Below are positions 20,586-29,557 of a stretch of 64,000 nucleotides of DNA, piece by piece. Numbering within the stretch: the first letter of the stretch is position 1; every line of letters starts with the position of its first letter. The notes under the pieces are model-generated. The model had not been told where the DNA came from. It saw nothing but the letters and a program-made list of their open reading frames with translations, and did no database searches. The stretch comes from Saccharomycopsis crataegensis. Lineage: Eukaryota; Ascomycota; Saccharomycetes; Ascoideales; Saccharomycopsidaceae. The position numbers were made by a program, and so were the translations under genes. The stretch is from the NCBI RefSeq assembly GCF_037102585.1, contig NW_027043838.1, positions 1,054,001 to 1,118,000 of the forward strand. The letters are read 5' to 3'.

Positions 20586-22400
20586 ATGCCCATTCCGCCA
20601 AATATCATGGACACCAACTGGATTGATTTCAACCCGTCAGAAAACTTCTCGCCCTTGGACAACAATCTCGGGTTCCTCGAGCCTCATGCCAGTAGTACCA
20701 ACCATAGTACCCCTAATGAAGATGATCCTGAACAGAAACTACTTAAAGATTCCCGGGGACCGACAATAATACATCACCACCACCATCATCATCATGTGGA
20801 TTCTTCGGAAAACAAAGATGAGCCTGCCACTAATGACTATATGTCCTCTTTGAACGGTAATAATAACTTACTAAACAGTATACTTGATATTCAAAAATGG
20901 TCGGATTTCGGTTACAACCCACAAGACGCTCAAGCGACGACGACGACCAACAAAACCCTAAATAATGCCGATAATAACATGATGAAAGTCCGGTTACAAC
21001 ACACTCCCAAATCTTTGGATTTATCTCAATCGTACGCTAATAATAGGAACCCGGTTGCTCTGGCCTATTCTACTCCTTATGATGCCAATGCCACTAGTGC
21101 TTTCGCAATAGATAACCAAAATAAGTTCTTCACCCCGTTAATATCCCCGGCAATGACCCCTTTAGAGTCGATGATGTTGGATGATCATGCTCCGGCACTC
21201 CATAATACCCGTGATGAGTTCTTCACCCCACTAACTTCCCCAGCAATCAATCCAATGAATCATCCATCGCCAAAAACCCTTTTGCAATTGAGTGAGGAAC
21301 CACTGGCAAACCCCCGTCAAAAATCCAAAACTGCGTCATTTGCAGCATCAAAAAGAAGCACCCGGACCTCATCCAAAGGAAGAATTCTCAAAACCAAACC
21401 ATCGAGCAAGAACAACTCGCCAATTATCAAAGCAACCCATTCTCCAATCGTTAGGGCAGGCGCTCATGTTGGTGCCGTTAATGCAAGCCGCCGTCCCAAC
21501 GTTAACACCCATGTCTTGGAAAATGACACTCAGAATATCGATCTTGATTTGCAGCGCCTCGAGAACTTCAGCTTGCCTGATAATTCTATTGGTACAAACA
21601 TTGGTATCGATAACGCTTTCAATGGTGATGACTTCTTGGGTCAGCAGGTTAACGAAGCTCAACAATTATACTCTGCTTCGGTGAACGGGTCCCAAACTAG
21701 TGTCAACAGCCTTTTCCAACACTCGCAATCGCAGGTGAATGGTACTGGCACAGATATCAATAATAACAACAGTAAACCAGCAACCCCAGCCACTCTCATG
21801 AACTTAAAATTTCAGCATAGTAACCACAATGATCTACATGAAAAAACCAGCCAAAACTCTAAACAAAAGACCTCCAAATCAATGATCAAAGAAATAACAT
21901 TCCAAGCTTCGGCTGCCACTCCTGCTTCGATTGCAAAATCAGATAGGGCTGGCGTGACTAGAAAAGCATCATCTTCATCTATATCGAGTTCTACAAGCTC
22001 GTCTAAAAAAGCTATTCAAACTTCCACTCCTTTCTCGTCATTCAAGACCTATAAGCAGAAATCCGGTGGTAACAAAACAATTATGGATTCCGTTATTGCT
22101 CACCAGCTGCAGTTCAAACTCAATTTGAACAATTCTAATTCTAAACTGGACACTAGTGCCGCCGGAGAAAAGAAATCCTCTCATCGTGAAGCTGAGAAGG
22201 GCCGTCGTGATAGAATGAACATTGCTATTCATGATCTTGCGTTGTTGATCCCTGAAGAGCTTACAAGCAGTGTAGCTGTTCCTTCTAAGGCAACTACGGT
22301 GGAATTGGCAAGTCAATACATTCAAAGTTTGGTTGATGAAGTGGAACGCTTGAATAAGGTTGTTGAAGATAAAAATGAAGAGCATGATGCTACGACTTAA
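20586..22400 (+). CDS. PHO4: bHLH transcription factor Pho4 (phosphate regulon)
   Basis: The 604-aa protein carries a C-terminal bHLH at ~528-597: basic region SSHREAEKGRRDRMN, helix 1, a loop with the Pho4-type signature VPSKATTVELASQYI, and helix 2. The His-Glu-Arg pattern of the basic region reads CACGTG. The long N-terminal part is disordered, with His, Asn and Ser runs. Two similar Ser-Pro/Thr-Pro blocks, FFTPLISPAMTP and FFTPLTSPAINP (~residues 179 and 210), fit sites for a cyclin kinase such as Pho80-Pho85, which in S. cerevisiae excludes Pho4 from the nucleus when phosphate is high. It is twice the length of S. cerevisiae Pho4. The first ATG is used; a second at codon 8 is possible. 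PHO23, also tied to PHO gene control, is in the same window. Confidence 0.85.
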   Translation: MPIPPNIMDTNWIDFNPSENFSPLDNNLGFLEPHASSTNHSTPNEDDPEQKLLKDSRGPTIIHHHHHHHHVDSSENKDEPATNDYMSSLNGNNNLLNSILDIQKWSDFGYNPQDAQATTTTNKTLNNADNNMMKVRLQHTPKSLDLSQSYANNRNPVALAYSTPYDANATSAFAIDNQNKFFTPLISPAMTPLESMMLDDHAPALHNTRDEFFTPLTSPAINPMNHPSPKTLLQLSEEPLANPRQKSKTASFAASKRSTRTSSKGRILKTKPSSKNNSPIIKATHSPIVRAGAHVGAVNASRRPNVNTHVLENDTQNIDLDLQRLENFSLPDNSIGTNIGIDNAFNGDDFLGQQVNEAQQLYSASVNGSQTSVNSLFQHSQSQVNGTGTDINNNNSKPATPATLMNLKFQHSNHNDLHEKTSQNSKQKTSKSMIKEITFQASAATPASIAKSDRAGVTRKASSSSISSSTSSSKKAIQTSTPFSSFKTYKQKSGGNKTIMDSVIAHQLQFKLNLNNSNSKLDTSAAGEKKSSHREAEKGRRDRMNIAIHDLALLIPEELTSSVAVPSKATTVELASQYIQSLVDEVERLNKVVEDKNEEHDATT

Positions 22401-22572
22401 CTTGTTCAAAAATAATGAAGATATTTCATGACATGATTTTTTATAATGGAAGACTATAGACTAAATAAGTAACGATTTTTGCCCCCAAATAATAAATATG
22501 AAGTTTTTTTTTCCCTTACAATCAAGCTGCGTGTAAATTGAAAATATCCATTACGAAAAAGAAGAAGACAAG

Positions 22573-23856
22573 TTATAAAGAATCAATGAATAATAATACC
22601 GCCACGAGTACTAAGAAAAATAAAAGACGTCCCTTTAGTGTACAGGTGCCCCATAAACCATAACCGATAAGGGTATCAGCAGTATAAGTGAAACGACGAT
22701 TAAATTGTTTATCCCATACCGTTGGCTTGAGAATCAAACTTCCTTGGGATTTTTGGCGAGAGATAAGCAATCCTTGGGAATCGATAACAGACTTTGGAGC
22801 ATTGAAGGGGACATTGATTGACAAGTACACTGGCTTGTGGTCTGAGAGAGAAATTTCAGGAATTGAAGAATATGAAATCACCTTTACAGGTGGAAGTATT
22901 TTATCCAGGCTTGGTACAGGTAGATCAGTAGAAGACGATGATCCAACATCCTCCACTGGCGACTTGTAAGATTGATAAAGAATTCTATCACACCACAGGG
23001 GTATACGTTTAGAATTATACTTTGCGGTTCCTTCGAAGAACTTATAAGTTGGACGAAACTTAATTGGGGCTTCGTCAAACCCCCAGAAGACCTGGTTTGC
23101 ATTACGAGCACATGTTAATTCATCCACTTCTTCGAGATTTTTAAATGAGGTGAGTAGAAGAGTATCGGCAGCTGATTCTGCTTGGTCCTTAGTAGTAGAA
23201 GAATCCGTTTTGAAAATATTGGCAGTTGCACGATAATTCAAATCACCCATGATAAAACAGTGGGAATCTGGTTTTAAAACACTCCATTCATCACCAAAGT
23301 CCATGGACCTCACAATATCATAAAAATCCTGGTTTCGACGGTTGTACTTCTCAGTCCCCTCATTGGCATTCAAGTGACACGATACAAATGTGAATTCCGT
23401 TTCATCATCTTCATGAGTCAAGGTGAGTCTAACACCACAGCCACCTTTAAGAGATGATCTAAAGTACCCACAGCTAGAATCTGCTTTACGAATACTCTTT
23501 ATATTTTGCGGAGAGTCACTAATCACCAAGAGTCCGATTGCCCCAATGTGAGCTTTGGTGATGAGGGTGAAATCCACATCATGACCGTGCTTTGATCTAA
23601 GAACATCCAAAATTATATCACCAAGTTTTGAAAGTTTAGGCCCCACAATCCCAGGAAAGGAACCATTAAGCACAGAACAAAGTTCTTGGAACGCAAAAAC
23701 GTAAAGTTTAGCATGATCACCAGAAGCTTTCGAGCCCGGTATATTGGCAAAGAGGTTATCGACAAAATTGCTGTAGGCAGTCAGCCCCGCATCACTGCAA
23801 ATGTCCTCGGCACTTTTACCACAATTGTAAGTGAATAAAAATAGAGGAATTGACAT
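22573..23856 (-). CDS. INP54: Phosphatidylinositol 4,5-bisphosphate 5-phosphatase, tail-anchored (Inp54)
   Basis: This 427-aa enzyme of the inositol polyphosphate 5-phosphatase family has the expected motifs in order: LFTYNCGK start, FAFQELCS, SCHLNANEG, the catalytic GDLNYR, FRPTYKF, PLWCDRILY and SDHKPVYLSI. It ends with a hydrophobic segment (GRLLFFLVLVAVLLFIDSL), a C-terminal tail anchor as in yeast Inp54, which sits on the ER and hydrolyses PI(4,5)P2. Length is a little above S. cerevisiae Inp54 (384 aa). The gene is convergent with PHO4, 172 bp apart. Confidence 0.9.
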   Translation of the reverse strand: MSIPLFLFTYNCGKSAEDICSDAGLTAYSNFVDNLFANIPGSKASGDHAKLYVFAFQELCSVLNGSFPGIVGPKLSKLGDIILDVLRSKHGHDVDFTLITKAHIGAIGLLVISDSPQNIKSIRKADSSCGYFRSSLKGGCGVRLTLTHEDDETEFTFVSCHLNANEGTEKYNRRNQDFYDIVRSMDFGDEWSVLKPDSHCFIMGDLNYRATANIFKTDSSTTKDQAESAADTLLLTSFKNLEEVDELTCARNANQVFWGFDEAPIKFRPTYKFFEGTAKYNSKRIPLWCDRILYQSYKSPVEDVGSSSSTDLPVPSLDKILPPVKVISYSSIPEISLSDHKPVYLSINVPFNAPKSVIDSQGLLISRQKSQGSLILKPTVWDKQFNRRFTYTADTLIGYGLWGTCTLKGRLLFFLVLVAVLLFIDSL

Positions 23857-24068
23857 TTCTTTCTAGGTGATTTTTATGTATTTGTTTTATTCATTTGCTA
23901 TTACTCCTTCCTCTCATGAATTGCTTGCAAATTGGTGTATTTACATGTCTCAGGTAATAGCAGTGCTACAAACCAAATGCCGTTATCTATATAAATACCC
24001 TTAATAATAATTACGGACAAAGAGCATAATAATGGTTTTTAAAATCTCAAAAATTACTATCTGTCGTA

Positions 24069-25321
24069 TCAATTATTCAAAGAAACTAATAATAGCCTAG
24101 TGCCACTGGTTATGGCCACAACGTTATCTTCACTAATGCTTCCTGCACAAATCTCGTAACTCGGCAAGTTCACCTTAATCACCTTTGGATCAACAACACC
24201 ATTATCGCCACCCGCAGAGGTTTTCAAAACCCGATCAAAGTCATAAACCAGTATTTGTTGTTTGGTGATATTTGCTAACTTTTTTTGTGGATTGTTGAAA
24301 GAGTTCGTAGACTTAGAAATTGTCACGGGTGTCGGTGATGATTCTGGATTCAAGAATCCAAAAAGTGTCCCACTCAGGCTAGGCTTGGTATATCCCGCAC
24401 CTCCAATGATCTCATTCAAATCATATTTTTTGAACCAGCCATTGAGTCCCAGAATCAAAAGCTCATTTGTAGTGGTGAAGATGTTACTCACTTCGGACTT
24501 CGCGTTGTTTGAATCATAAGAAGTTGGGTAAATAGAAACAAGCCACTCATATGACTTCCAATCAAGTATTTTCACAATATTTGTCGCTTCCAATATCAAA
24601 AGGTACTCCCTATTATAAAACGATGCAAACTGAACCATGGTTGGAATATTGGTAAGTCTAAATGACATTGGAGTAGGTTGTATGTCATTGCAATTGTAGA
24701 TCATCACTTGTTTAGAGTCCATGGCAACAGCAATCACACCATCATCATTGACATCCATAGAGTTAATGAACCCAGGTGGCAAATCAAATACCTGATGCTT
24801 GATATCAGATAGTTTCATATTATTGGAAGACTGTTGATCACTTACGTGGTTGATCAAAATAATCTTGGAAGAGTCTACCGACGCAGCTAGAAGGTAACGG
24901 CTGGTAAACTGAAGAAAATCGACAGAACTTTTGAACACGCTGGAAAGATCGATCTTTGTTTTGGCCAAGATATATTGTTTTTGGAACTTTGTTGGTAAAG
25001 TATAAATGTCATCGAGGGCTACCGGGTTGAAGATCAGAATACTGGCGTCACTAGTACCGACAGCCAAAAGGCAGCCATTCCAATCACCACATTTAGCTTG
25101 TTCCCCTATATCAAACCTAGTATTAAGAGTTAGTTTTCTGTTAAAAAAATAAGAAGAAGCAGAAGAAGAAGAAGGAAAGTAGATATCGGTTTCTTCAAGA
25201 TAGTAAGTAATACGCTGCTTATGCAGAAAACATACACAATGGCTCGCGCATCATGATCTGGGGTATAGGAGTGTTGATAAATCTCTGAAAGAATAATCTG
25301 GAGATCCTTAGTTTCTCCCAT
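24069..25321 (-). CDS. Two-exon WD40-like beta-propeller protein, identity uncertain (Nup37-like?)
   Basis: Exon 1 (25236-25321) encodes 28 codons from ATG (MGETKDLQIIL...ARAI) and ends at a GTATGT donor in phase 2. A 119-bp intron has an ACTAAC branch site and a TACTAG acceptor. Exon 2 (24069-25116) continues in frame as VFDIGEQAKCGDWNGCLLAVG, giving 377 aa. Spaced strands such as LLAVGTSDASILIFNP, LLAASVDSSKIILIN, VIAVAMDSKQVMIYN and LLILGLNGWFKKYDL fit a degenerate seven-bladed propeller. The arrangement and small size recall Nup37, a nuclear pore Y-complex subunit missing from S. cerevisiae but present in some other yeasts, but this is a guess. It shares a 194-bp divergent promoter with VPS52. 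Confidence 0.75.
25117..25235 (-). other. Predicted intron in WD40-like gene
   Basis: The donor GTATGT starts at 25235 (minus strand), the branch-like ACTAAC lies about 15 nt before the acceptor, and TACTAG ends at 25117. Joining the two exons keeps one frame across the first propeller strand. Confidence 0.85.
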
Positions 25322-25515
25322 TCTGAGCTAAGTGCTTTCTCAATACTATGGTAGCAAATGTCAAAATATTACCGTGATGATTCTTTTGTTTGGCGCTGAA
25401 AAATCGTGATGTTGCGAGCCCTGGTTGCGATTACAACCACAAAATGATCACAAATTCGAATACCGCAGCACCAACACTTTGGGATATATGTTGGCAACAA
25501 CACATTGCAAGTTAA

Positions 25516-27612
25516 ATGGCTACGGGAACTCACTCTTCACTAGAGAAGCTTAGACTTATTTTGGGAGATGACGCCCCAATTGATGCAATCACACCAGCAT
25601 CAATGCCCAAAGTGGCTCTGGAAGAGGACTTGTTAACAGATGATCAAGTGGAGAATCAGTATATGGAATCGCTTAGGAGTATTGACATGAAGCTAGCAGA
25701 TGAGAAATACTACAATAGCCAAGTGAGGAAGTTTCTCAAAGTGAAGAAGAATATTAAAAGCTCCAAGGGCTTGGTTGAGGAGCTCATTGGTTATCTTGGC
25801 AACTTTGAAAACAATCTCTCAAACTTGTCAGCTCAAATGAATAATTTGAAAAATCAATCCGAAAAATTAGACAATCAGTTGAGCGCCAATTCTCAATTCG
25901 AGAAAACATTGGTCCCTATTGTTACCGATCTTATTATCTCTCCAGACATCATCAACTCGATTCTCAAGGATCCCGTCAATGTGGCTTGGTGTGATAATCT
26001 TAGCTATCTAAATTTGAAATTGGAATTGCATCATCGTTATCAGAAAGACATTCTAGAATACAATAAATCATCAAAAGCCGATGACAAATCCATTGACCCT
26101 CGAAGTCTAACCAAATTCCTTGATGAAATGAAGCATTTGCTTGACCTCTGCATTCTCAAATCGGTTGAAAAAATTAAAGATTTCCTAGTGAACAAATTGA
26201 AGCTCATCAGATATAGCAAGAATTTTACTCTACAAGTTCTTCAAAAAAACTTACTAAAGTCAAAAGAAATTTTCCAGTTTTTACTTACACATAATGAGCC
26301 TCTTGCGGTCGATCTTCGTCAAGCTTATATATTGACGGTACGATGGTATTATTATAAAAACTTTGGGAAGTACTTGTATTCTCTTGAAAAATTGAAAATA
26401 TATAATATTGACAAGGGCTATTTGCTAGGAAACTCATCTATGGAAGCGAGTGATCTGGGTGATTCCACTGAAACTTCGTCTGCAAAGTTTACGAAGTCCA
26501 CATCATGGTTGAGTCCATTTACCAGTTCAACAACCAAGTCAGCTATGAATGCAAAGAGACCAGCTACAGTCGCGTATAGTAATTATTTTTCAGTAGAAGA
26601 TCGTTTGAATATCCTCACTGATGATGACCCAACCGTATTACCTGCTCAAATTGCAGAAACTAATCCTTTGACCTACTGGCTCGAAACACCGTATCGTTCA
26701 TTTAATCTTGCCATCATAGACAATGGTACCGTTGAATACCTCTTTCTCAGCGAATTTTTCCAAATCACCAACCAGGATGAACTTCCAAAAGTATTCCAGG
26801 AGATCTTCCAAGGAATTTTTCAGATTGGTATCAATTTTACTAAAACTTACTTGACTAATAATACCAATTATGATCTTTACTCGATCCTTATTTGCATCAA
26901 ACTTACAAAAATTTTCTTATTCAAACTCCAACATCGAAAAATACCTGTCATGGAAAATTATTTCAATTTGCAATTAATTACCTTATGGCCAAAATATCAA
27001 TTGATTGTTGATGCCAATTGTGAAAACATTAAGAAAGCCCTTATCAAAAACTCTTCTAATTCATATTTCAGCTCATTAACTGGTCCATCGTCAGAGTCTA
27101 ACATGTTTGAAGCGTTTGCTCTGGGCCAATCTACTATTGTTCATCCAGTTACGCAGCAATTTGCCACTTTACTTACATCACTTCTTAAAATTGCCGCCAT
27201 TGACACCTCAAATCCATCGCTCATTTCAGATCTCACCAATTCGTTTTCTAGGGCTGCTACTCCGCTGTCAGGGGAGTACAAGATCCTGAAATCACATCAA
27301 AAAGGTGCGTCGGAGAGTTCTGAGACCTCTGGTGCTGCTTCTTTGAATACATCATCAAAACCTGAAGTTCCAGAAACTGAACCCTTACTGACAAGCATTG
27401 TGCGTTTGCGGAATGAATATGAGAACGTACTCAATAAATTGAGCGCCCATGTTGCCCCTAAGGAAGTTACCTCCAAGAAACGTGAAAGATTCTTGTATAA
27501 CAACTACTATGTACTATTCAATGTCACATCTCAAGCTGATGGGAATATTGCTTGTGCTGAGAAAGAGCATTACCAGTTGTTGATGGAAGCTTACAAACAG
27601 TCGCTAGTATGA
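25516..27612 (+). CDS. VPS52: GARP tethering complex subunit Vps52
   Basis: The 698-aa protein matches Vps52, which with Vps51, Vps53 and Vps54 tethers endosome-derived vesicles at the late Golgi. The N-terminal region is a predicted coiled coil (~60-130, KKNIKSSKGLVEELIGYLGNFENNL), followed by the conserved helical stretch around 150-290 with NVAWCDNLSYLNLKL and DLRQAYILTVRWYYYKNFGKYL. The C-terminal half keeps family patches such as TPYRSFNLAIIDNGTVEYLF and ENYFNLQLITLWPKYQ. Length is near that of S. cerevisiae (641 aa). It reads away from the WD40-like gene and ends convergent with the YPQ gene. Confidence 0.92.
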   Translation: MATGTHSSLEKLRLILGDDAPIDAITPASMPKVALEEDLLTDDQVENQYMESLRSIDMKLADEKYYNSQVRKFLKVKKNIKSSKGLVEELIGYLGNFENNLSNLSAQMNNLKNQSEKLDNQLSANSQFEKTLVPIVTDLIISPDIINSILKDPVNVAWCDNLSYLNLKLELHHRYQKDILEYNKSSKADDKSIDPRSLTKFLDEMKHLLDLCILKSVEKIKDFLVNKLKLIRYSKNFTLQVLQKNLLKSKEIFQFLLTHNEPLAVDLRQAYILTVRWYYYKNFGKYLYSLEKLKIYNIDKGYLLGNSSMEASDLGDSTETSSAKFTKSTSWLSPFTSSTTKSAMNAKRPATVAYSNYFSVEDRLNILTDDDPTVLPAQIAETNPLTYWLETPYRSFNLAIIDNGTVEYLFLSEFFQITNQDELPKVFQEIFQGIFQIGINFTKTYLTNNTNYDLYSILICIKLTKIFLFKLQHRKIPVMENYFNLQLITLWPKYQLIVDANCENIKKALIKNSSNSYFSSLTGPSSESNMFEAFALGQSTIVHPVTQQFATLLTSLLKIAAIDTSNPSLISDLTNSFSRAATPLSGEYKILKSHQKGASESSETSGAASLNTSSKPEVPETEPLLTSIVRLRNEYENVLNKLSAHVAPKEVTSKKRERFLYNNYYVLFNVTSQADGNIACAEKEHYQLLMEAYKQSLV

Positions 27613-27920
27613 TTTTTTTTTTTATTCATGTCGACATGGCCGTTATAAAAATAAAAGACGTATTGTACACATTCAGAAGAGAAACCTAATAATAACAATA
27701 ATAATAATAATAATAATAATCAAAACAAACATAACCAAAGATGTGATGAAAAAACAAAATGACAACTTTAATATTTATAGAAAAGAGGAGAGGGAATCTT
27801 TGTGCAGGTTTGCTCTTTCTATCACATTTCCTTGCGGGTAGGACAATAAAAATAGAAATTAAAATTTGATCCTATTCCGTAATTCATACCCCTAAATGTT
27901 TAGAATATAACAGCTAAAGT
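27613..27920. terminator. Convergent 3' regions of VPS52 and YPQ gene
   Basis: This 308-bp AT-rich spacer contains an (AAT)n microsatellite at about 27688-27720. No gene was seen. Confidence 0.5.
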
Positions 27921-29014
27921 TTATGGATATTCTTCAACATCATCATTAATACTTTCGTAATCATCTGTGTTTTTTTCTTCATTGTAGATAAAAAATTGGA
28001 CAAAGATAATAGCATCCAAAAATAAAGTACCAATACTACCAATTAACCAACTCATGTTCACGACAACGTAGTGCCAGCTGACACCAATGCATAAAATGGA
28101 AGCGACGTACGAGAAGTTACCAATGCAAGCAAAGAAGAAGAACAAAAAGGAAATGCCATCACAAGACTTACGCTTAAAGTTCAACACGATTTGAGGAACA
28201 CGAGAGCACAAGTAGAACACGGCACACAAGTATCCAAAGAACTGGCCGATAGGATCTAGTTCGACATCGTCACGGTTGTCATGATTATGATCCGGTGGGG
28301 TATTTGTGTCATGATGGCTTGATCTAATGTAAGAAATGTACCATCCAAGAACACCAGAGACCAATACCAAAGCAATCAAGATGAAATTATACAAATCCGA
28401 TTTCCATTTAGAAGTGGCAGTGGTCTTCTTCTTTTTAGCTGGTGCTTGACGCTCGCTATCGGTTGCCAAGAGATGACGGGTTTCATCGATGGTGCTATCA
28501 GACGAGTTGATCATTTCATCCAAAACATCTTCAGATAAAGGATTAGCAGGAGACAAGTGGATTGGATCGACTTTTTTGTGGGCTCCGTAGAGGAGGCATT
28601 GTATTAATAAAACAATATCGGCGAGTGTGTAGTATATCGCAAGAATAAGCATGGTTGGCAAAACATTCTGAGCAATGGAACCAATGACATTAAAAATGTC
28701 ACCGATAAGCCAAAGAACAACAAAAAGTAGTGAAAGACCGTCAGCACTTTTACGACAAAAGTTCTCATATATTTGTGGGGCAAAAACAATGATCCAGCAG
28801 GCAATAGATATGGAGCTATAAGAAATTTTGTTAGCAATGGGTTTCAGGATTTCGCAAAAAGCAAGTCACACGCCTCCAATATCAAGGCTTTAATATATCC
28901 AATTCAGCTCAAAACTGAAAACTCTAACACAAAAAATACATACCCTAATATACCACTAACAGCTTGTGCATTCAAAACCACCGGCGATGGTGGAGCAGCA
29001 AATTCGTCAAACAT
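27921..29014 (-). CDS. YPQ1: Vacuolar PQ-loop basic amino acid transporter (Ypq1/Ypq2), spliced
   Basis: Exon 1 (28944-29014) begins MFDEFAAPP and ends at a GTATGT donor. A 128-bp intron has a TGCTAAC branch site and a TATAG acceptor. Exon 2 (27921-28815) resumes as GSISIACWIIVFAPQIYENF, the first PQ-loop, and carries the second as LCSRVPQIVLNFKRKSCDGIS. The joined 321-aa protein has seven predicted membrane spans and the family wording KSADGLSLLFVVLWLIGD and DPIHLSPANP, almost as in S. cerevisiae Ypq1/Ypq2 (308/317 aa). These export or exchange basic amino acids at the vacuole membrane. Which paralogue it represents cannot be told. Confidence 0.92.
28816..28943 (-). other. Predicted intron in YPQ gene
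   Basis: Donor GTATGT from 28943, branch TGCTAAC, acceptor TATAG ending at 28816. The splice restores the conserved N-terminal PQ-loop, which strongly supports it. Confidence 0.92.
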
Positions 29015-29557
29015 TTGCTGGTTTTAAAGTTTTTTGATGGATGAGTAATAATCAGAATCTTGGTTCCCCAAAGTGTCAACTCTATTTATTGGTTGAAAGA
29101 AGTAAAAAAGTAAATGGCGTGAGTGGGCCAGTTACTAGAAAAAGATAGAGATAAATTGTAACTAGACAATACCTCTTCGGTTTGGTTCTGAATACAAAGG
29201 TTCTAAAGAAACGAGACTAAAAGCCGTCTCCGAAGAAAATTTTCCAAGCTTTTTATAAGCGAAGAAGCATGCGATGATCATGTGCGGTGCGCAAAGACCA
29301 AAAAATACAATCGGCTACAGATAAAGATAAAAATATGACACAAATTAAAAACGTTCCCTCCATTATAAATTTACATATTCATATAAAAGAACAAAAAAGA
29401 AAAACATATAAACACAAAATGAAACAAATAAAAAAAATTGAAATCAAACTAGTATAGTAGCAGAATCGAGGGAATGAGAGAAACAAAAGAAGAAAAAGTA
29501 GGCATGAGAGAATCAGAAAAAGGAAAAAAAAAAAAAAAAAGAAAAGAGAAAGAAACA
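29015..29557. other. YPQ promoter and SSK2 3' region
   Basis: This 543-bp spacer lies between two minus-strand genes. 29330-29550 is markedly A-rich on the plus strand, with an A-run at about 29527-29540, as expected of a 3' end read on the minus strand. No gene was recognised. Confidence 0.45.
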
